DNA of 64,000 nt from Myceligenerans salitolerans (lineage in GTDB: Bacteria > Actinomycetota > Actinomycetes > Actinomycetales > Cellulomonadaceae), in contig NZ_JAFMPK010000047.1 of assembly GCF_017349295.1 (NCBI RefSeq), forward strand, positions 62,001 to 126,000, written 5' to 3'. Below are positions 7,561 to 15,941 of the stretch, one piece after another. A program made the position numbers and the translations under genes. Below the pieces are notes generated by a model, which was not told the origin of the DNA, made no database searches, and saw only the letters and a program-made list of their open reading frames with translations. Each line of letters starts with the position of its first letter. The first letter of the stretch is position 1.

Positions 7561-9102
7561 TCAGCTCGCGGGACGCAGCGCGCGGTAGTCGACCGACGTC
7601 GTCTCCCACGGCTCGACGGGCGGGGCCACGCCGGTCACGGTGTCGGTGTTCCAGGCGATCAGCTCTTCACCGGCCACGTGCGCGCAGGTGAGGGCCTCCT
7701 CGGAGATGATCCGCGTGACCTCGGCCCACAAGCCGTCGGCCTCGGGAGACGTGCCCGCGGCGATCGCGGCGTCGGCGGCCGCGGCGAGCTCCTCGCTCTC
7801 CACGCCGGAAGGGTTCCCCGGCGCGTCCGCGGCGAACCACGCCTGGTACCAGTCGTACGGGGTCAGCTCGTCGTTGCCGCCCAGCCCGATCGGGTACCGG
7901 CCGCTCGCCCACTCGGAGAAGAACTGCGGCGGCGGCGCCGTCTGCACGGTGATGTTCATGCCGATCTCGCCCACCTGCTCGGCGTACACCTGCATCTGCC
8001 GCTCGTTGAAGAACGTCGCGAGCATCTCCACGTCGACCGCCGGGTTCCCGGCCTCGTCGTACAGCCGCTGCGCCTCGGCCAGGTCGTGCGGGTACCCGGT
8101 GATGTCCGGGTTGTAGCCCTGCTCGCCCTCGGCGAAGTGCTGCGTGCGCACCTCCCAGTCCGTCTCCACGGACGCGAGGGTCTCGGTGTCGATCGCCAGG
8201 CAGGCCGCCCGGCGCACGTCGACGTCCTCGAACACTCCGCCCGGGCCCCGGTCGAAGAAGATCGGGTTGTTGCGGATCGCCGGGTACGACAGGTGGTCGG
8301 TGTTGCCGGCCGACTCCAGCGTCGTGAACTCCGTGGACTCGGTGTCGGTGAGGTCGATCTCCCCGCTCACCAGCGCGGCGGTCGCGGCGGTGTCCTCCTC
8401 GATGGCCACGATCTGGATGCTCTCGAAGCCCGGCGCCTCACCCCAGTAGTCCGTGTTCGGTCCGAACACCATGCGCGTGCCGGTGACCGAGGCCTCCTCG
8501 TCGTAGGCCCAGGGGCCGGTGCCGACCGGCGCGGAGGTCACCGTTCCCGCCGCGATCGCGGCGGGGCTGGCCATCGGGGCGGCCCGGGTGGACAGCGTGG
8601 TCAGCAGCGACGGCGTCGGCTCGGACAGATTGAAGGTCACCGTGTGCTCGTCCGTCACGTCGATCGAGTCGATCACCTGGAACGGTCCGGCGTACGGACC
8701 GGGCGTGTCCTTGACCGTCTCGATGTTCGTCCTGACGGCCTCGGCGTCGAACGGCGTGCCGTCATGGAAGGTGACGCCCTCGCGCAGGGTCAGGGTCAGG
8801 GCCTCGTCGGTGAGCTCCCAGTCGGTGGCGAGCACCGGCTGGATCTCGCCGTCGACGAGCGCCACCAGGTTCTCGTAGGGAACCCGCATGCTGCCGGCCT
8901 CCATGTCGGCGCCCGGGGCCCAGCTCTCCGGGAAGCCGCCCCAGTTGACCCGCAGAACGGAGCCGGGCACGGTGCCCGAGCCGGTGTCACCCGTGGCGGC
9001 GGTGCCGCCTCCGTCGTCGGTGCTGTCGGCCGAGCAGGCGCTCAGGGCGAGGGCCAGGGTCGCCGCGACGGCGAGTGGCGTGAGAGGTGTTGTCTTCGTC
9101 AT
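7561..9102 (-). CDS. ABC transporter substrate-binding lipoprotein (SBP family 5)
   Basis: A 513-residue extracytoplasmic lipoprotein. The signal peptide MTKTTPLTPLAVAATLALA ends in the lipobox LSAC (Cys near residue 23), followed by an Asp/Gly-rich linker. The family-5 binding-protein body includes YENLVALVDGEIQPVLATDWEL, TLREGVTFHDGTPFDAEAV and RNNPIFFDRGPG. Family 5 carries peptides, but also nickel, opines, sugars and aromatic conjugates, so the substrate cannot be read from sequence. AAGGAGG precedes the ATG. The gene sits between the amidohydrolase gene and the permease genes, in one operon. Confidence 0.93.
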   Translation of the reverse strand: MTKTTPLTPLAVAATLALALSACSADSTDDGGGTAATGDTGSGTVPGSVLRVNWGGFPESWAPGADMEAGSMRVPYENLVALVDGEIQPVLATDWELTDEALTLTLREGVTFHDGTPFDAEAVRTNIETVKDTPGPYAGPFQVIDSIDVTDEHTVTFNLSEPTPSLLTTLSTRAAPMASPAAIAAGTVTSAPVGTGPWAYDEEASVTGTRMVFGPNTDYWGEAPGFESIQIVAIEEDTAATAALVSGEIDLTDTESTEFTTLESAGNTDHLSYPAIRNNPIFFDRGPGGVFEDVDVRRAACLAIDTETLASVETDWEVRTQHFAEGEQGYNPDITGYPHDLAEAQRLYDEAGNPAVDVEMLATFFNERQMQVYAEQVGEIGMNITVQTAPPPQFFSEWASGRYPIGLGGNDELTPYDWYQAWFAADAPGNPSGVESEELAAAADAAIAAGTSPEADGLWAEVTRIISEEALTCAHVAGEELIAWNTDTVTGVAPPVEPWETTSVDYRALRPAS

Positions 9103-9198
9103 GGGATCAGCGCCTCCTTGCGCTGGGTGTCCTTCGTGGACGGGGTCGCGGGTGGCCGCCCGGTCGGGGGACGGTCGGCCACCGGTTCGTGGGGAGCC

Positions 9199-10248
9199 TC
9201 AGACGGGGAGGTTGAACAGGCGCTTGGCGTTGCCCGACAGCACCGCCGCGCGGTCCGCGTCGCTGATCTCCAGGTCGTTCGTCACGAAGTCGACGCCCTG
9301 GCTCATCCAGCCGCGGAAGACGGGGAACGAGGAGCCGAACAGGTAGTGGTCGGCGCCGCTGATCTTCAGGGCGGCCTCGACCTGGTGCTTGCCCCAGGAG
9401 TGCGGGTGGGTGAGGTCGAAGAAGATGTTGTTCTCGAGGTAGCCGCGGATCTTGTCGCCGCCGGTGGCGTCAAGACGGTTCAGCGACTCCTTCCTGGTCG
9501 ACGCGTGCGGGGTCAGCAGGTCGGCGTTGGCGAACCAGTTCCCGCCGAGCATCGTGTGGATGAAGCGCAGGTCCGCGAACTCGTCGAACATGCCGCTGAA
9601 CAGCTCGCGGCCCACCGCCGTGGCCTGGTCGACGATGCGGCCGAACTCGCGGCGCAGGTTGGTGTAGTCGATGATCGAGCGCCACTCCACGGGCAGCGGG
9701 GTGTGGTGCACGATGACGGGTAGGCCCTTGTCGTTGAGCACCTTGAGGTACGGCTTGAAGACGTCGTCGTCGAGGTAGAGCTGGCCGTAGTGGCACGCGA
9801 GCTGCACGCCGACGACGCCGAGCTCGTCGATGCAGCGCTCGAGCTCGTAGATGTTCTCCTTGCCGCCCCACGGCGGCACGCACGCGGTCGAGAAGAGCCT
9901 TCCACCGGACTTCTTCACGATCTCGGCGGCGTTGTCGTTCACGGCCCTGCAGGTCTCCAGGTCCAGCCACTCCTGCCAGACGGGTACGCGCATGATGCCG
10001 TAGTCGACGCCGGCGTCGTCCATCGCGGCGAGCTTGGCCTCGCACGAGTAGTCGCCGTCGACGTAGTTGAGGTTCTGGTAGCCCTTCGGCTTCTCGAGGA
10101 TGAGCTGCGGCTTGCCGTCGTCGGCCGTGCCGACCGAGGCGATCTCGCCGAAGCCGCGCGGAGCGCTGTTCAGGAAGCCGTTCAGGATCTTCTCGTTCGA
10201 GAACAGGTCCTCGGGCAGGTGATGGATGTTGATGTCGACGACGGTCAT
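9199..10248 (-). CDS. amidohydrolase-2 (ACMSD-like) family protein with altered metal site
   Basis: A 349-residue TIM-barrel protein of the amidohydrolase_2 group, which includes ACMSD-type decarboxylases and hydrolases. Conserved elements are the N-terminal strand VVDINIHHLP, IVHHTPLP (H181/H182), FIHTMLGGNWF (H231) and the C-terminal LFGSSFPV. Active relatives usually have HxH (or ExH) at the first position and GTD/GSD at the last. Here those positions are N7-x-H9 and S307, so two usual metal ligands are missing. It may bind metal differently or act as a non-catalytic or specialised protein. It is the first gene of the minus-strand importer operon and divergent from the dienelactone hydrolase operon. 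Confidence 0.8.
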   Translation of the reverse strand: MTVVDINIHHLPEDLFSNEKILNGFLNSAPRGFGEIASVGTADDGKPQLILEKPKGYQNLNYVDGDYSCEAKLAAMDDAGVDYGIMRVPVWQEWLDLETCRAVNDNAAEIVKKSGGRLFSTACVPPWGGKENIYELERCIDELGVVGVQLACHYGQLYLDDDVFKPYLKVLNDKGLPVIVHHTPLPVEWRSIIDYTNLRREFGRIVDQATAVGRELFSGMFDEFADLRFIHTMLGGNWFANADLLTPHASTRKESLNRLDATGGDKIRGYLENNIFFDLTHPHSWGKHQVEAALKISGADHYLFGSSFPVFRGWMSQGVDFVTNDLEISDADRAAVLSGNAKRLFNLPV

Positions 10249-10449
10249 GGTCGCGTCTTGCTCCCTTGCACCTCGGTGTGCTGTCCGGCGGGCGACGCCG
10301 GATCGTGTCGGAAATCATATGCAGATCGCCGCGCGGCTCGCAACTATCCAGACAGGATCCTCGGTGAAGTCAGGCGAGCTCTCCGAGGAAATACGGCGTG
10401 AAATAGCCGTTTGTGACGGGTCGAACGGGCTGTGGCCCTCGGTTCACAC

Positions 10450-10479
10450 TTGAAATCGTGTAGAAAATGCTTCTACGAT
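10450..10479 (+). promoter_or_regulatory. promoter with internal inverted repeat before DLH operon
   Basis: TTGAAA (10450-10455) and TACGAT (10474-10479) are spaced 18 bp and make a plausible sigma-70-type promoter. Between them sits the perfect inverted repeat TAGAA-AATGC-TTCTA (10461-10475), extending imperfectly with TCG/CGA on each side. A repressor bound there would block the plus operon. The rest of the 268-bp gap to the divergent amidohydrolase gene is AT-richer than the surrounding genes and presumably holds that gene's promoter too. Confidence 0.55.
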
Positions 10480-10516
10480 GCCGCCACGACATCGGCGTCG
10501 GACGGAAGGTTCACCG

Positions 10517-11278
10517 ATGAACAAGCTGCTCACCTCCGCGGAGCACGACGTGCGAGTGCGCGACGTCGAGTACACGCACGACGGCACACGCATGCGGGGT
10601 GCTGTCGTCGCGGCTCCCGGTACCCGGGGCGCGCCGGGCGTCCTCCTGGTGCACGACGCGTTCGGTCCGGGCGAGGACATGCTGGCGATCGCGCGCAGGC
10701 TCGCGGCGCTCGGACGGCCCGTGTTCTGCGCCGACATCTGGGGCGCGCGCACCCGGCCGCGAACCATGGCCGAGATCGGGCCTCTGATCGGTGGCATGGT
10801 CGCGGACCGTGCCCGCTGGATCGCCCGCGTGTCGGCCGCCCACGAGGCCGCCGGCGCGCAGCCGGAGCTCGACGGCGGGTGCCTCGTCGCGCTCGGCTAC
10901 TGCTTCGGCGGTTCCTCGGCGCTGGAGTACCTGCGTGGCGGAGGCCGGCTGGCCGGCGTCGTCGGCGTCCACGCCGGGCTGGACCTGCTGGACCCCGGCG
11001 CGGACTGGAGTGCCGCTCACCCCGGCGCGAGCGTGCTGCTGTGCACGGGCGCGGACGACCCCATGGCCACCGCCGCCCAGCGCGACGCGCTGCAGAACGC
11101 GCTGACGGGCGCCGGCATCGACTGGGAGACCGACGTCTACGGCGGCACGGTGCACGCCTTCACGAGCCCCCGGGCGCGGAACTCGCCGGATCCCCGCGTG
11201 ATCGCCCACCACCCGCGCAGCGCCGCACGTGCGTGGGACGCCACGACCCGGTTCCTGCGCGAGACGCTGCCCGCCTGA
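10517..11278 (+). CDS. dienelactone hydrolase family protein
   Basis: A 253-residue alpha/beta hydrolase. The nucleophile elbow is GYCFGGS (Cys nucleophile, as in dienelactone hydrolases). The acid is in CTGADDPMAT and the catalytic His in YGGTVHAFTSP. The ATG at 10517 is chosen because GGAAGG (10504-10509) sits 7 nt before it. Dienelactone hydrolases open enol-lactones in aromatic catabolism; the true substrate here is unknown. It is the first gene of the seven-gene plus-strand operon and has an operator-like promoter. Confidence 0.88.
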   Translation: MNKLLTSAEHDVRVRDVEYTHDGTRMRGAVVAAPGTRGAPGVLLVHDAFGPGEDMLAIARRLAALGRPVFCADIWGARTRPRTMAEIGPLIGGMVADRARWIARVSAAHEAAGAQPELDGGCLVALGYCFGGSSALEYLRGGGRLAGVVGVHAGLDLLDPGADWSAAHPGASVLLCTGADDPMATAAQRDALQNALTGAGIDWETDVYGGTVHAFTSPRARNSPDPRVIAHHPRSAARAWDATTRFLRETLPA

Positions 11279-11327
11279 CCGGCCGGCGACGGCCCGCCCG
11301 ACCCCCACGAGAAGGACGAGGAAGACC

Positions 11328-12605
11328 ATGCTCGACATCGCCATCGCCGGAGCAGGCCCCGGAGGCCTGCTCACCGCTCTCCGCCTGCATCAGGCGGGCT
11401 TCCGGCCGACGATCTACGAGACCGTCGCCGAGCTGAGACCGCTCGGCGTCGGCGTGGACATCAAGACCGTCGGAACCGCCGAGCTCGACGAGCTCGGTCT
11501 CCTGGAGCAGTTCCGGGAGATCTCCGTGGAGGCCGAGGACTCCGTCTTCTACAACCATCACGGCCAGGAGATCTACGCGGAGAAGTGCGGTGTCCACATG
11601 GGCTACCTGCACGAACAGCGGTTCGTGCACCGGGGCGTCCTGCAGATGATGCTGTACCGCACCGTCCTGGACCGGCTGGGGTCCGGCGCGGTGCGGCTGG
11701 GCGTCCGGGTCACCGGTTACGCCCAGGACGCGGACCACGTCACGCTCGACCTGGAGCACACGGACGGTCGCACCGAGCAGGTGCGGCACGAGGCCCTGAT
11801 CGCGGCCGACGGCATCAAGTCGGCCGTGCGGCGGCAGATGCACCCCGCGCTGACCGAGCCCGAGTTCTCCGGGATCACCATGTGGCGCGGGACCACGCTG
11901 CGCGAGCCGTTCCGCGGCGGGCACACGATCCTGCACCTCGGCAACCCGCACGTCGCCTCGATGATCGTGTACCCCATCGCGGAGAACTTCGAGAACAGCG
12001 GGCTCGACCTCATCAACTGGGTCGTCGAGACCAACGGCGAGGAGACGATCGAGGACTGGAACCAGGTCGCCGACCCGGAGGACGTCGTCGGCCTCTTCGA
12101 CACGCTCAAACTGCCGTTCCTCGACGTGCAGGAGCTGATCCGGGACGCCCGGGAGGTGTACCTCTTCCCGCTGGTCCGGCACTTCCCCCTGGACACCTGG
12201 GTGGACGGGCGTGTCGCCCTGCTCGGTGACGCGGCCCACGCCATGTACCCGCGTGGCGGCAACGGCATCACGCAGGCGATGCTCGACGCGCGCGCGATCA
12301 CGGCGCGGCTGGCCGAGCACGGCTCCGACGCGGCGGCAGCCCTCGCCGCCTACGACAAGGACCGCCGCGAGATCGTCAACCGCATCGTGGACAGCATGCG
12401 CGGCGAAGGGTACGAGGTGATCCGCCGGATGGTCGCCGACCGCACGGGCGGGGAACCGTTCGACGACATCGAGAAGGTTCTGCCGCTGGCCGAGGCCGAC
12501 GAGATCTTCAGCGGCTACCACGCGCTGGTCGGCGCTCCGCGCCCCGGTCACGCCGCCGGTGACGCGACCGGCTTCCGCACGTGGGAGCAGGAGGCGGGCG
12601 CATGA
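11328..12605 (+). CDS. FAD-dependent aromatic-type monooxygenase
   Basis: A 425-residue group A flavoprotein monooxygenase. It has the N-terminal Rossmann fingerprint IAGAGPGG, the DG motif in LIAADGIKSAVR and the GD motif in LLGDAAHAMYPRGGNGITQAM, in the usual order and spacing. Relatives hydroxylate phenolic acids such as salicylate or 3-hydroxybenzoate, so this is a candidate ring-hydroxylating or hydroxylating step. It starts 49 nt after the DLH-like gene, with a GAGGAA Shine-Dalgarno. Its stop overlaps a short 26-codon ORF. The substrate is not predictable from sequence. Confidence 0.9.
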   Translation: MLDIAIAGAGPGGLLTALRLHQAGFRPTIYETVAELRPLGVGVDIKTVGTAELDELGLLEQFREISVEAEDSVFYNHHGQEIYAEKCGVHMGYLHEQRFVHRGVLQMMLYRTVLDRLGSGAVRLGVRVTGYAQDADHVTLDLEHTDGRTEQVRHEALIAADGIKSAVRRQMHPALTEPEFSGITMWRGTTLREPFRGGHTILHLGNPHVASMIVYPIAENFENSGLDLINWVVETNGEETIEDWNQVADPEDVVGLFDTLKLPFLDVQELIRDAREVYLFPLVRHFPLDTWVDGRVALLGDAAHAMYPRGGNGITQAMLDARAITARLAEHGSDAAAALAAYDKDRREIVNRIVDSMRGEGYEVIRRMVADRTGGEPFDDIEKVLPLAEADEIFSGYHALVGAPRPGHAAGDATGFRTWEQEAGA

Positions 12606-12682
12606 GCACGACGAGCGCCGTCCGGCGCGCACGTGGCACCCGCGCGCCCGTCCGGGACCAGGCACGGGGAGACCTCGCATGA
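12602..12682 (+). CDS. 26-residue ORF bridging monooxygenase and SnoaL genes
   Basis: An ATG at 12602 overlaps the monooxygenase stop (ATGA), and the ORF's own TGA (12680-12682) overlaps the ATG of the SnoaL-like gene (ATGA). A consensus AGGAGG (12589-12594) lies 7 nt before the start. The product would be MSTTSAVRRARGTRAPVRDQ plus six residues, arginine-rich, with no recognisable domain. Its perfect fit between two stop/start overlaps suggests that ribosomes run across the gap and that it couples translation. It might be a translational bridge rather than a functional peptide. Confidence 0.5.
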   Translation: MSTTSAVRRARGTRAPVRDQARGDLA

Positions 12683-13143
12683 GCGCGGTCGCCGGTGCGG
12701 ACGAGACCGTCCGTGCAGAGATCCTCGCGGTCGAGGCCGAGCGTCACCGCGCCCTGGTCGACGTCGACGTCGCCGCGCTCGACGCGATCCTCGACGACTC
12801 GCTCGTGCACGTGCACGCCCCCGGCCTGGTGCACACCAAGGCGCAGTTCCTGGAGCACGTCGAGACCCGTCGCGCGTTCCTGCGGATCGAGCGCGGCGAG
12901 CTGAACATCCGCGTGGTGGACGACGTCGCCGTCGTGGTCGGGCCGATCACGAACCACATGCGCACGCCGGACGGCGGGGAGCGCACCCAGGAGGGCGTCG
13001 TCACGCAGGTCCTCGTCCGGTCCGGCAGGTCCGGCGACGTCCCCGGCTGGCGGTTCATCAGCTTCCAGCTGACCCCGTACGGCGAACAGATCTGGGGGAA
13101 GCTGCCCTCCGAACAGCCCGAGGAGAAGGAACAGGCACGATGA
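12679..13143 (+). CDS. SnoaL-like / nuclear transport factor 2-like protein (DUF4440 type)
   Basis: A 154-residue protein predicted to form the cone-shaped alpha+beta NTF2 fold. The long N-terminal helix includes EILAVEAERHRALVDVDVAAL. It continues with LDDSLVHVHAPGLVHTKAQFLEHV and the later strands VVVGPITNHM and GWRFISFQLTPYG. Family members act as isomerases, cyclases, hydratases or small binding proteins; no catalytic set can be assigned with confidence. The ATG at 12679 follows GGGGAGA and sits in ATGA overlaps with the short upstream ORF and with the FAH gene downstream. Confidence 0.78.
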   Translation: MSAVAGADETVRAEILAVEAERHRALVDVDVAALDAILDDSLVHVHAPGLVHTKAQFLEHVETRRAFLRIERGELNIRVVDDVAVVVGPITNHMRTPDGGERTQEGVVTQVLVRSGRSGDVPGWRFISFQLTPYGEQIWGKLPSEQPEEKEQAR

Positions 13144-13994
13144 AGATCGCACGATTCCGCGTGGGCGACGGGCCGGTACGGCTCGGCAGGGTCGACGGCG
13201 AGACCGTCACCGACATCAGTGAGGCGGCCGGGACGACGTCGGCCCGCGTGCTGCTGCCGCGCCTCGGCGAGCTGAACGTCGCACTGGCCGCCGCCACGGG
13301 CCCCGGCCACCCGCTGAGCGACGTGACGCTCCTGGCACCGGTCGACTACCCGCAGAAGTATCTCGGCATCGGGATGAACTACGCCGCACACGCCGAGGAG
13401 GCCCGCAGAGCCGGCATCCCGATCCCGGACAACCAGATGTGGTTCAACAAGCAGACGTCCTGCATCGTCGGCCCCTACGACGACGTCGTGAAGCCGGCGA
13501 TCTCGGACGAGCTGGACTACGAGATCGAGCTCGCCGTCGTCATCGGGACCGAGTGCAAGCACGTGTCCCGCGCGGACGCACGGTCCGTCATCGCCGGTTA
13601 CATGGTGGCCGACGACGTGTCGGTACGGGACTGGCTCGCCAAGCGTTCGCCCACGTTCACGCTCGGCAAGTCGTTCGACACGCACGGGCCGCTCGGTCCC
13701 TGGCTCACGACCGACGACGAGATCGAGGACCCGCACGACCTGCGCATGACCCTCACCGTGAACGGCGAGGTGCGCCAGGACTGGCGCACCGACGACATGA
13801 TCCACGACATCTACGACCAGATCGCGTACCTCACCCAGGTCATGACCCTCGTCCCGGGAGACATCCTCGCCACCGGCACGCCGTCGGGCATCGGGGCGCC
13901 GACCGGGAACTTCCTGAAGGCGGGCGACGTGGTGCGCGCGCAGATCGGACCGCTCGGCGCGATCGAGAACCGGATCGTCGAGGAGCGCCGGTGA
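13140..13994 (+). CDS. fumarylacetoacetate hydrolase (FAH) family protein
   Basis: A 284-residue protein with a short N-terminal domain (about 1-70) and the FAH catalytic fold. KYLGIGMNYAAHAEEA opens the core. Metal ligands are visible in LDYEIELAVVIG (Glu pair) and in the VADDVSVRD region (Asp). The family ends in QVMTLVPGDILATGTPSGIG. FAH enzymes in meta-cleavage pathways isomerise or decarboxylate 2-hydroxyhepta-2,4-diene-1,7-dioate-type intermediates, consistent with the extradiol dioxygenase at the window's left end. It overlaps its neighbours by ATGA and GTGA. Confidence 0.92.
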   Translation: MKIARFRVGDGPVRLGRVDGETVTDISEAAGTTSARVLLPRLGELNVALAAATGPGHPLSDVTLLAPVDYPQKYLGIGMNYAAHAEEARRAGIPIPDNQMWFNKQTSCIVGPYDDVVKPAISDELDYEIELAVVIGTECKHVSRADARSVIAGYMVADDVSVRDWLAKRSPTFTLGKSFDTHGPLGPWLTTDDEIEDPHDLRMTLTVNGEVRQDWRTDDMIHDIYDQIAYLTQVMTLVPGDILATGTPSGIGAPTGNFLKAGDVVRAQIGPLGAIENRIVEERR

Positions 13995-14461
13995 GCGGCG
14001 ACCGACAAGATCGGCGGACCTCCGTCGAGATCCGCGGGTTCGCGCACCGGAACCCCGTGCCGGCAGGCAGCCGCATCGGCCCTTTTCTCGCCTCGGGAAC
14101 GCTGACCGGGCGAGACCCGGCCACCGGTGAGATCCCCGAGACCCTCGACGAGCAGGCCGCCAACATGTTCGGCCACGTCCGCGAACTGCTCTTGGCCGCG
14201 GGAGGCGGTACCGACGATATCCTGACCATGACGGTCCGCCTTGCCGGATACCGTGACCGCGCCGCCCTCAACGCGCAGTGGGAGAAGATGTTCCCCGACC
14301 CGCGGACCCGCCCCGCGCGCCACGTCGTGACCGCCTCCCTCGACCGCGGTCAGCTGATCCAGTGCGACCTCCTGGCCGTGCTGCCTCCCGACGACGCCAC
14401 GCCCGTGGACGGCGGGCCCGGTCCGCACACCCGCGAGACGAAGGAGTCCGAGCAACCATGA
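13991..14461 (+). CDS. RidA/YjgF/YER057c/UK114 family protein
   Basis: A 156-residue protein. The chorismate-mutase-like trimeric RidA fold is suggested by SRIGPFLASGTLTGRDPATGE, EQAANMFGHVRELLLAAGG and DILTMTVRLAGYRDRAALNAQW. The C-terminal core TRPARHVVTASLDRGQLIQC contains the usual active-site Arg position. RidA proteins hydrolyse reactive enamine/imine intermediates, while pathway-specific members can be deaminases or hydrolases. The GTG start overlaps the FAH stop, and its stop overlaps the dehydrogenase ATG. The roughly 20-residue C-terminal tail is extra compared with short RidA proteins. Confidence 0.88.
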   Translation: MSGDRQDRRTSVEIRGFAHRNPVPAGSRIGPFLASGTLTGRDPATGEIPETLDEQAANMFGHVRELLLAAGGGTDDILTMTVRLAGYRDRAALNAQWEKMFPDPRTRPARHVVTASLDRGQLIQCDLLAVLPPDDATPVDGGPGPHTRETKESEQP

Positions 14462-15930
14462 CCGACCCCCGCGAGACCCAGCTCCTGGCCGCCGTCCCCG
14501 ACGGTCTCTTCATCGGCGGCGCCTGGCGCCCGGCCCGTGACGGCGCCACCTTCGCCGTCCACGACCCCGCCACCGGCGACGTGATCAAGGAGATCGCCTC
14601 CGCCGGCGTCGACGACGGCGCCGCCGCGATCGACGCCGCGGTCGCCGCCGCCGACGACTGGGCCGCCACCCCCGCGCGCGCCCGCGGCGAGATCCTGCGC
14701 CGCGCGTTCGACCTGCTCATGGAACGCAAGGAGGACGTCGCGCTCCTCATGACCCTCGAGATGGGCAAGCCGCTGGCCGAGTCCCGCGGCGAGGTCGCCT
14801 ACGGCGGCGAGTTCCTCCGCTGGTTCTCCGAGGAGGCACCGCGCATCGCCGGCCGCTACGGCGCCAACCCCGAGGGCACCGGGCGCATGATCGTGACCCA
14901 GCACCCCGTGGGGCCGTGCTTCCTCATCACCCCGTGGAACTTCCCGCTGGCCATGGCCACCCGCAAGATCGCGCCGGCGCTCGCGGCCGGCTGCACCGTG
15001 GTGATCAAGCCGGCCGCACTCACCCCGCTGACCACGGTGTTCTTCGCGAAGATCCTGGAGGACGCGGGTCTGCCCGCGGGCGTCGTGAACGTGGTGACCA
15101 CGACCAACACCGGCCCGGTCTCCGAGCGGATCATCCGCGACCCGCGCCTGCGGAAGCTGTCGTTCACCGGCTCCACCCCGGTCGGGCGGAAACTGCTGGA
15201 GCAGGCCGCCGGGGGAGTGCTGCGCACCTCGATGGAACTGGGCGGCAACGCACCGTTCGTCGTGTTCGACGACGCCGACCTGGACAAGGCGGTCGAGGGC
15301 GCGCTCGCGGCGAAGTTCCGCAACATCGGCCAGGCGTGCACGGCGGCCAACCGGTTCCTCGTGCACCGGTCGGTCGCGGACGAGTTCGCCGAGCGGGTGA
15401 CCGAGCGGGTCGCGGAGTTCCGGATGGGGCGCGGCACCGAGGACGGCGTGACCATCGGGCCGCTCATCGACGACGACGCGGTCGCGAAGTCGTCGTCCCT
15501 GGTGCGGGACGCGGTGGACCGGGGTGCGACACTGCGGCTGGGCGGTTCGCCCGCGGAGGGCACGGGGTCGTTCTTCCCCGCGACGGTGGTGACCGACGTG
15601 CGGCCCGGCAGCGAGATCCTGCGTGAGGAGATCTTCGGCCCGGTGCTCGCCGTCGTCCCGTTCGACACCGAGGACGACGCCGTGCGCCTGGCCAACGACA
15701 CGGAGTACGGGCTGGTCTCCTACGTGTACACGCGGGACCTGGCACGCGGCCAGCGCATGATCGAGCGGCTGGCCACGGGGATGATGGGGCTGAACATGGG
15801 CGTCATCTCCAACGCGGCGGCACCGTTCGGCGGCTGGAAGGCGAGCGGGCTGGGCCGCGAGGGCGGTGCGGAGGGGATCCACGAGTACCTCCAGACGAAG
15901 TACACGCTGACGCCGGACCCGTTCGCCTGA
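14458..15930 (+). CDS. NAD(P)-dependent aldehyde dehydrogenase, succinate-semialdehyde type
   Basis: A 490-residue ALDH of full family length. It has the oxyanion Asn in ITPWNFPLAM, the general-base Glu in MELGGNAPFVVF and the catalytic Cys in NIGQACTAANRF, plus the C-terminal PFGGWKASGLGREGG. The motif pattern is closest to succinate-semialdehyde dehydrogenases (GabD-like). Succinate semialdehyde is the end product of homoprotocatechuate-type meta cleavage, so it could complete such a pathway; a carboxymethyl-hydroxymuconic semialdehyde dehydrogenase is the alternative. It is the last gene of the plus operon and is followed by a strong hairpin. Confidence 0.92.
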   Translation: MTDPRETQLLAAVPDGLFIGGAWRPARDGATFAVHDPATGDVIKEIASAGVDDGAAAIDAAVAAADDWAATPARARGEILRRAFDLLMERKEDVALLMTLEMGKPLAESRGEVAYGGEFLRWFSEEAPRIAGRYGANPEGTGRMIVTQHPVGPCFLITPWNFPLAMATRKIAPALAAGCTVVIKPAALTPLTTVFFAKILEDAGLPAGVVNVVTTTNTGPVSERIIRDPRLRKLSFTGSTPVGRKLLEQAAGGVLRTSMELGGNAPFVVFDDADLDKAVEGALAAKFRNIGQACTAANRFLVHRSVADEFAERVTERVAEFRMGRGTEDGVTIGPLIDDDAVAKSSSLVRDAVDRGATLRLGGSPAEGTGSFFPATVVTDVRPGSEILREEIFGPVLAVVPFDTEDDAVRLANDTEYGLVSYVYTRDLARGQRMIERLATGMMGLNMGVISNAAAPFGGWKASGLGREGGAEGIHEYLQTKYTLTPDPFA

Positions 15931-15941
15931 GGCGGCCACGG

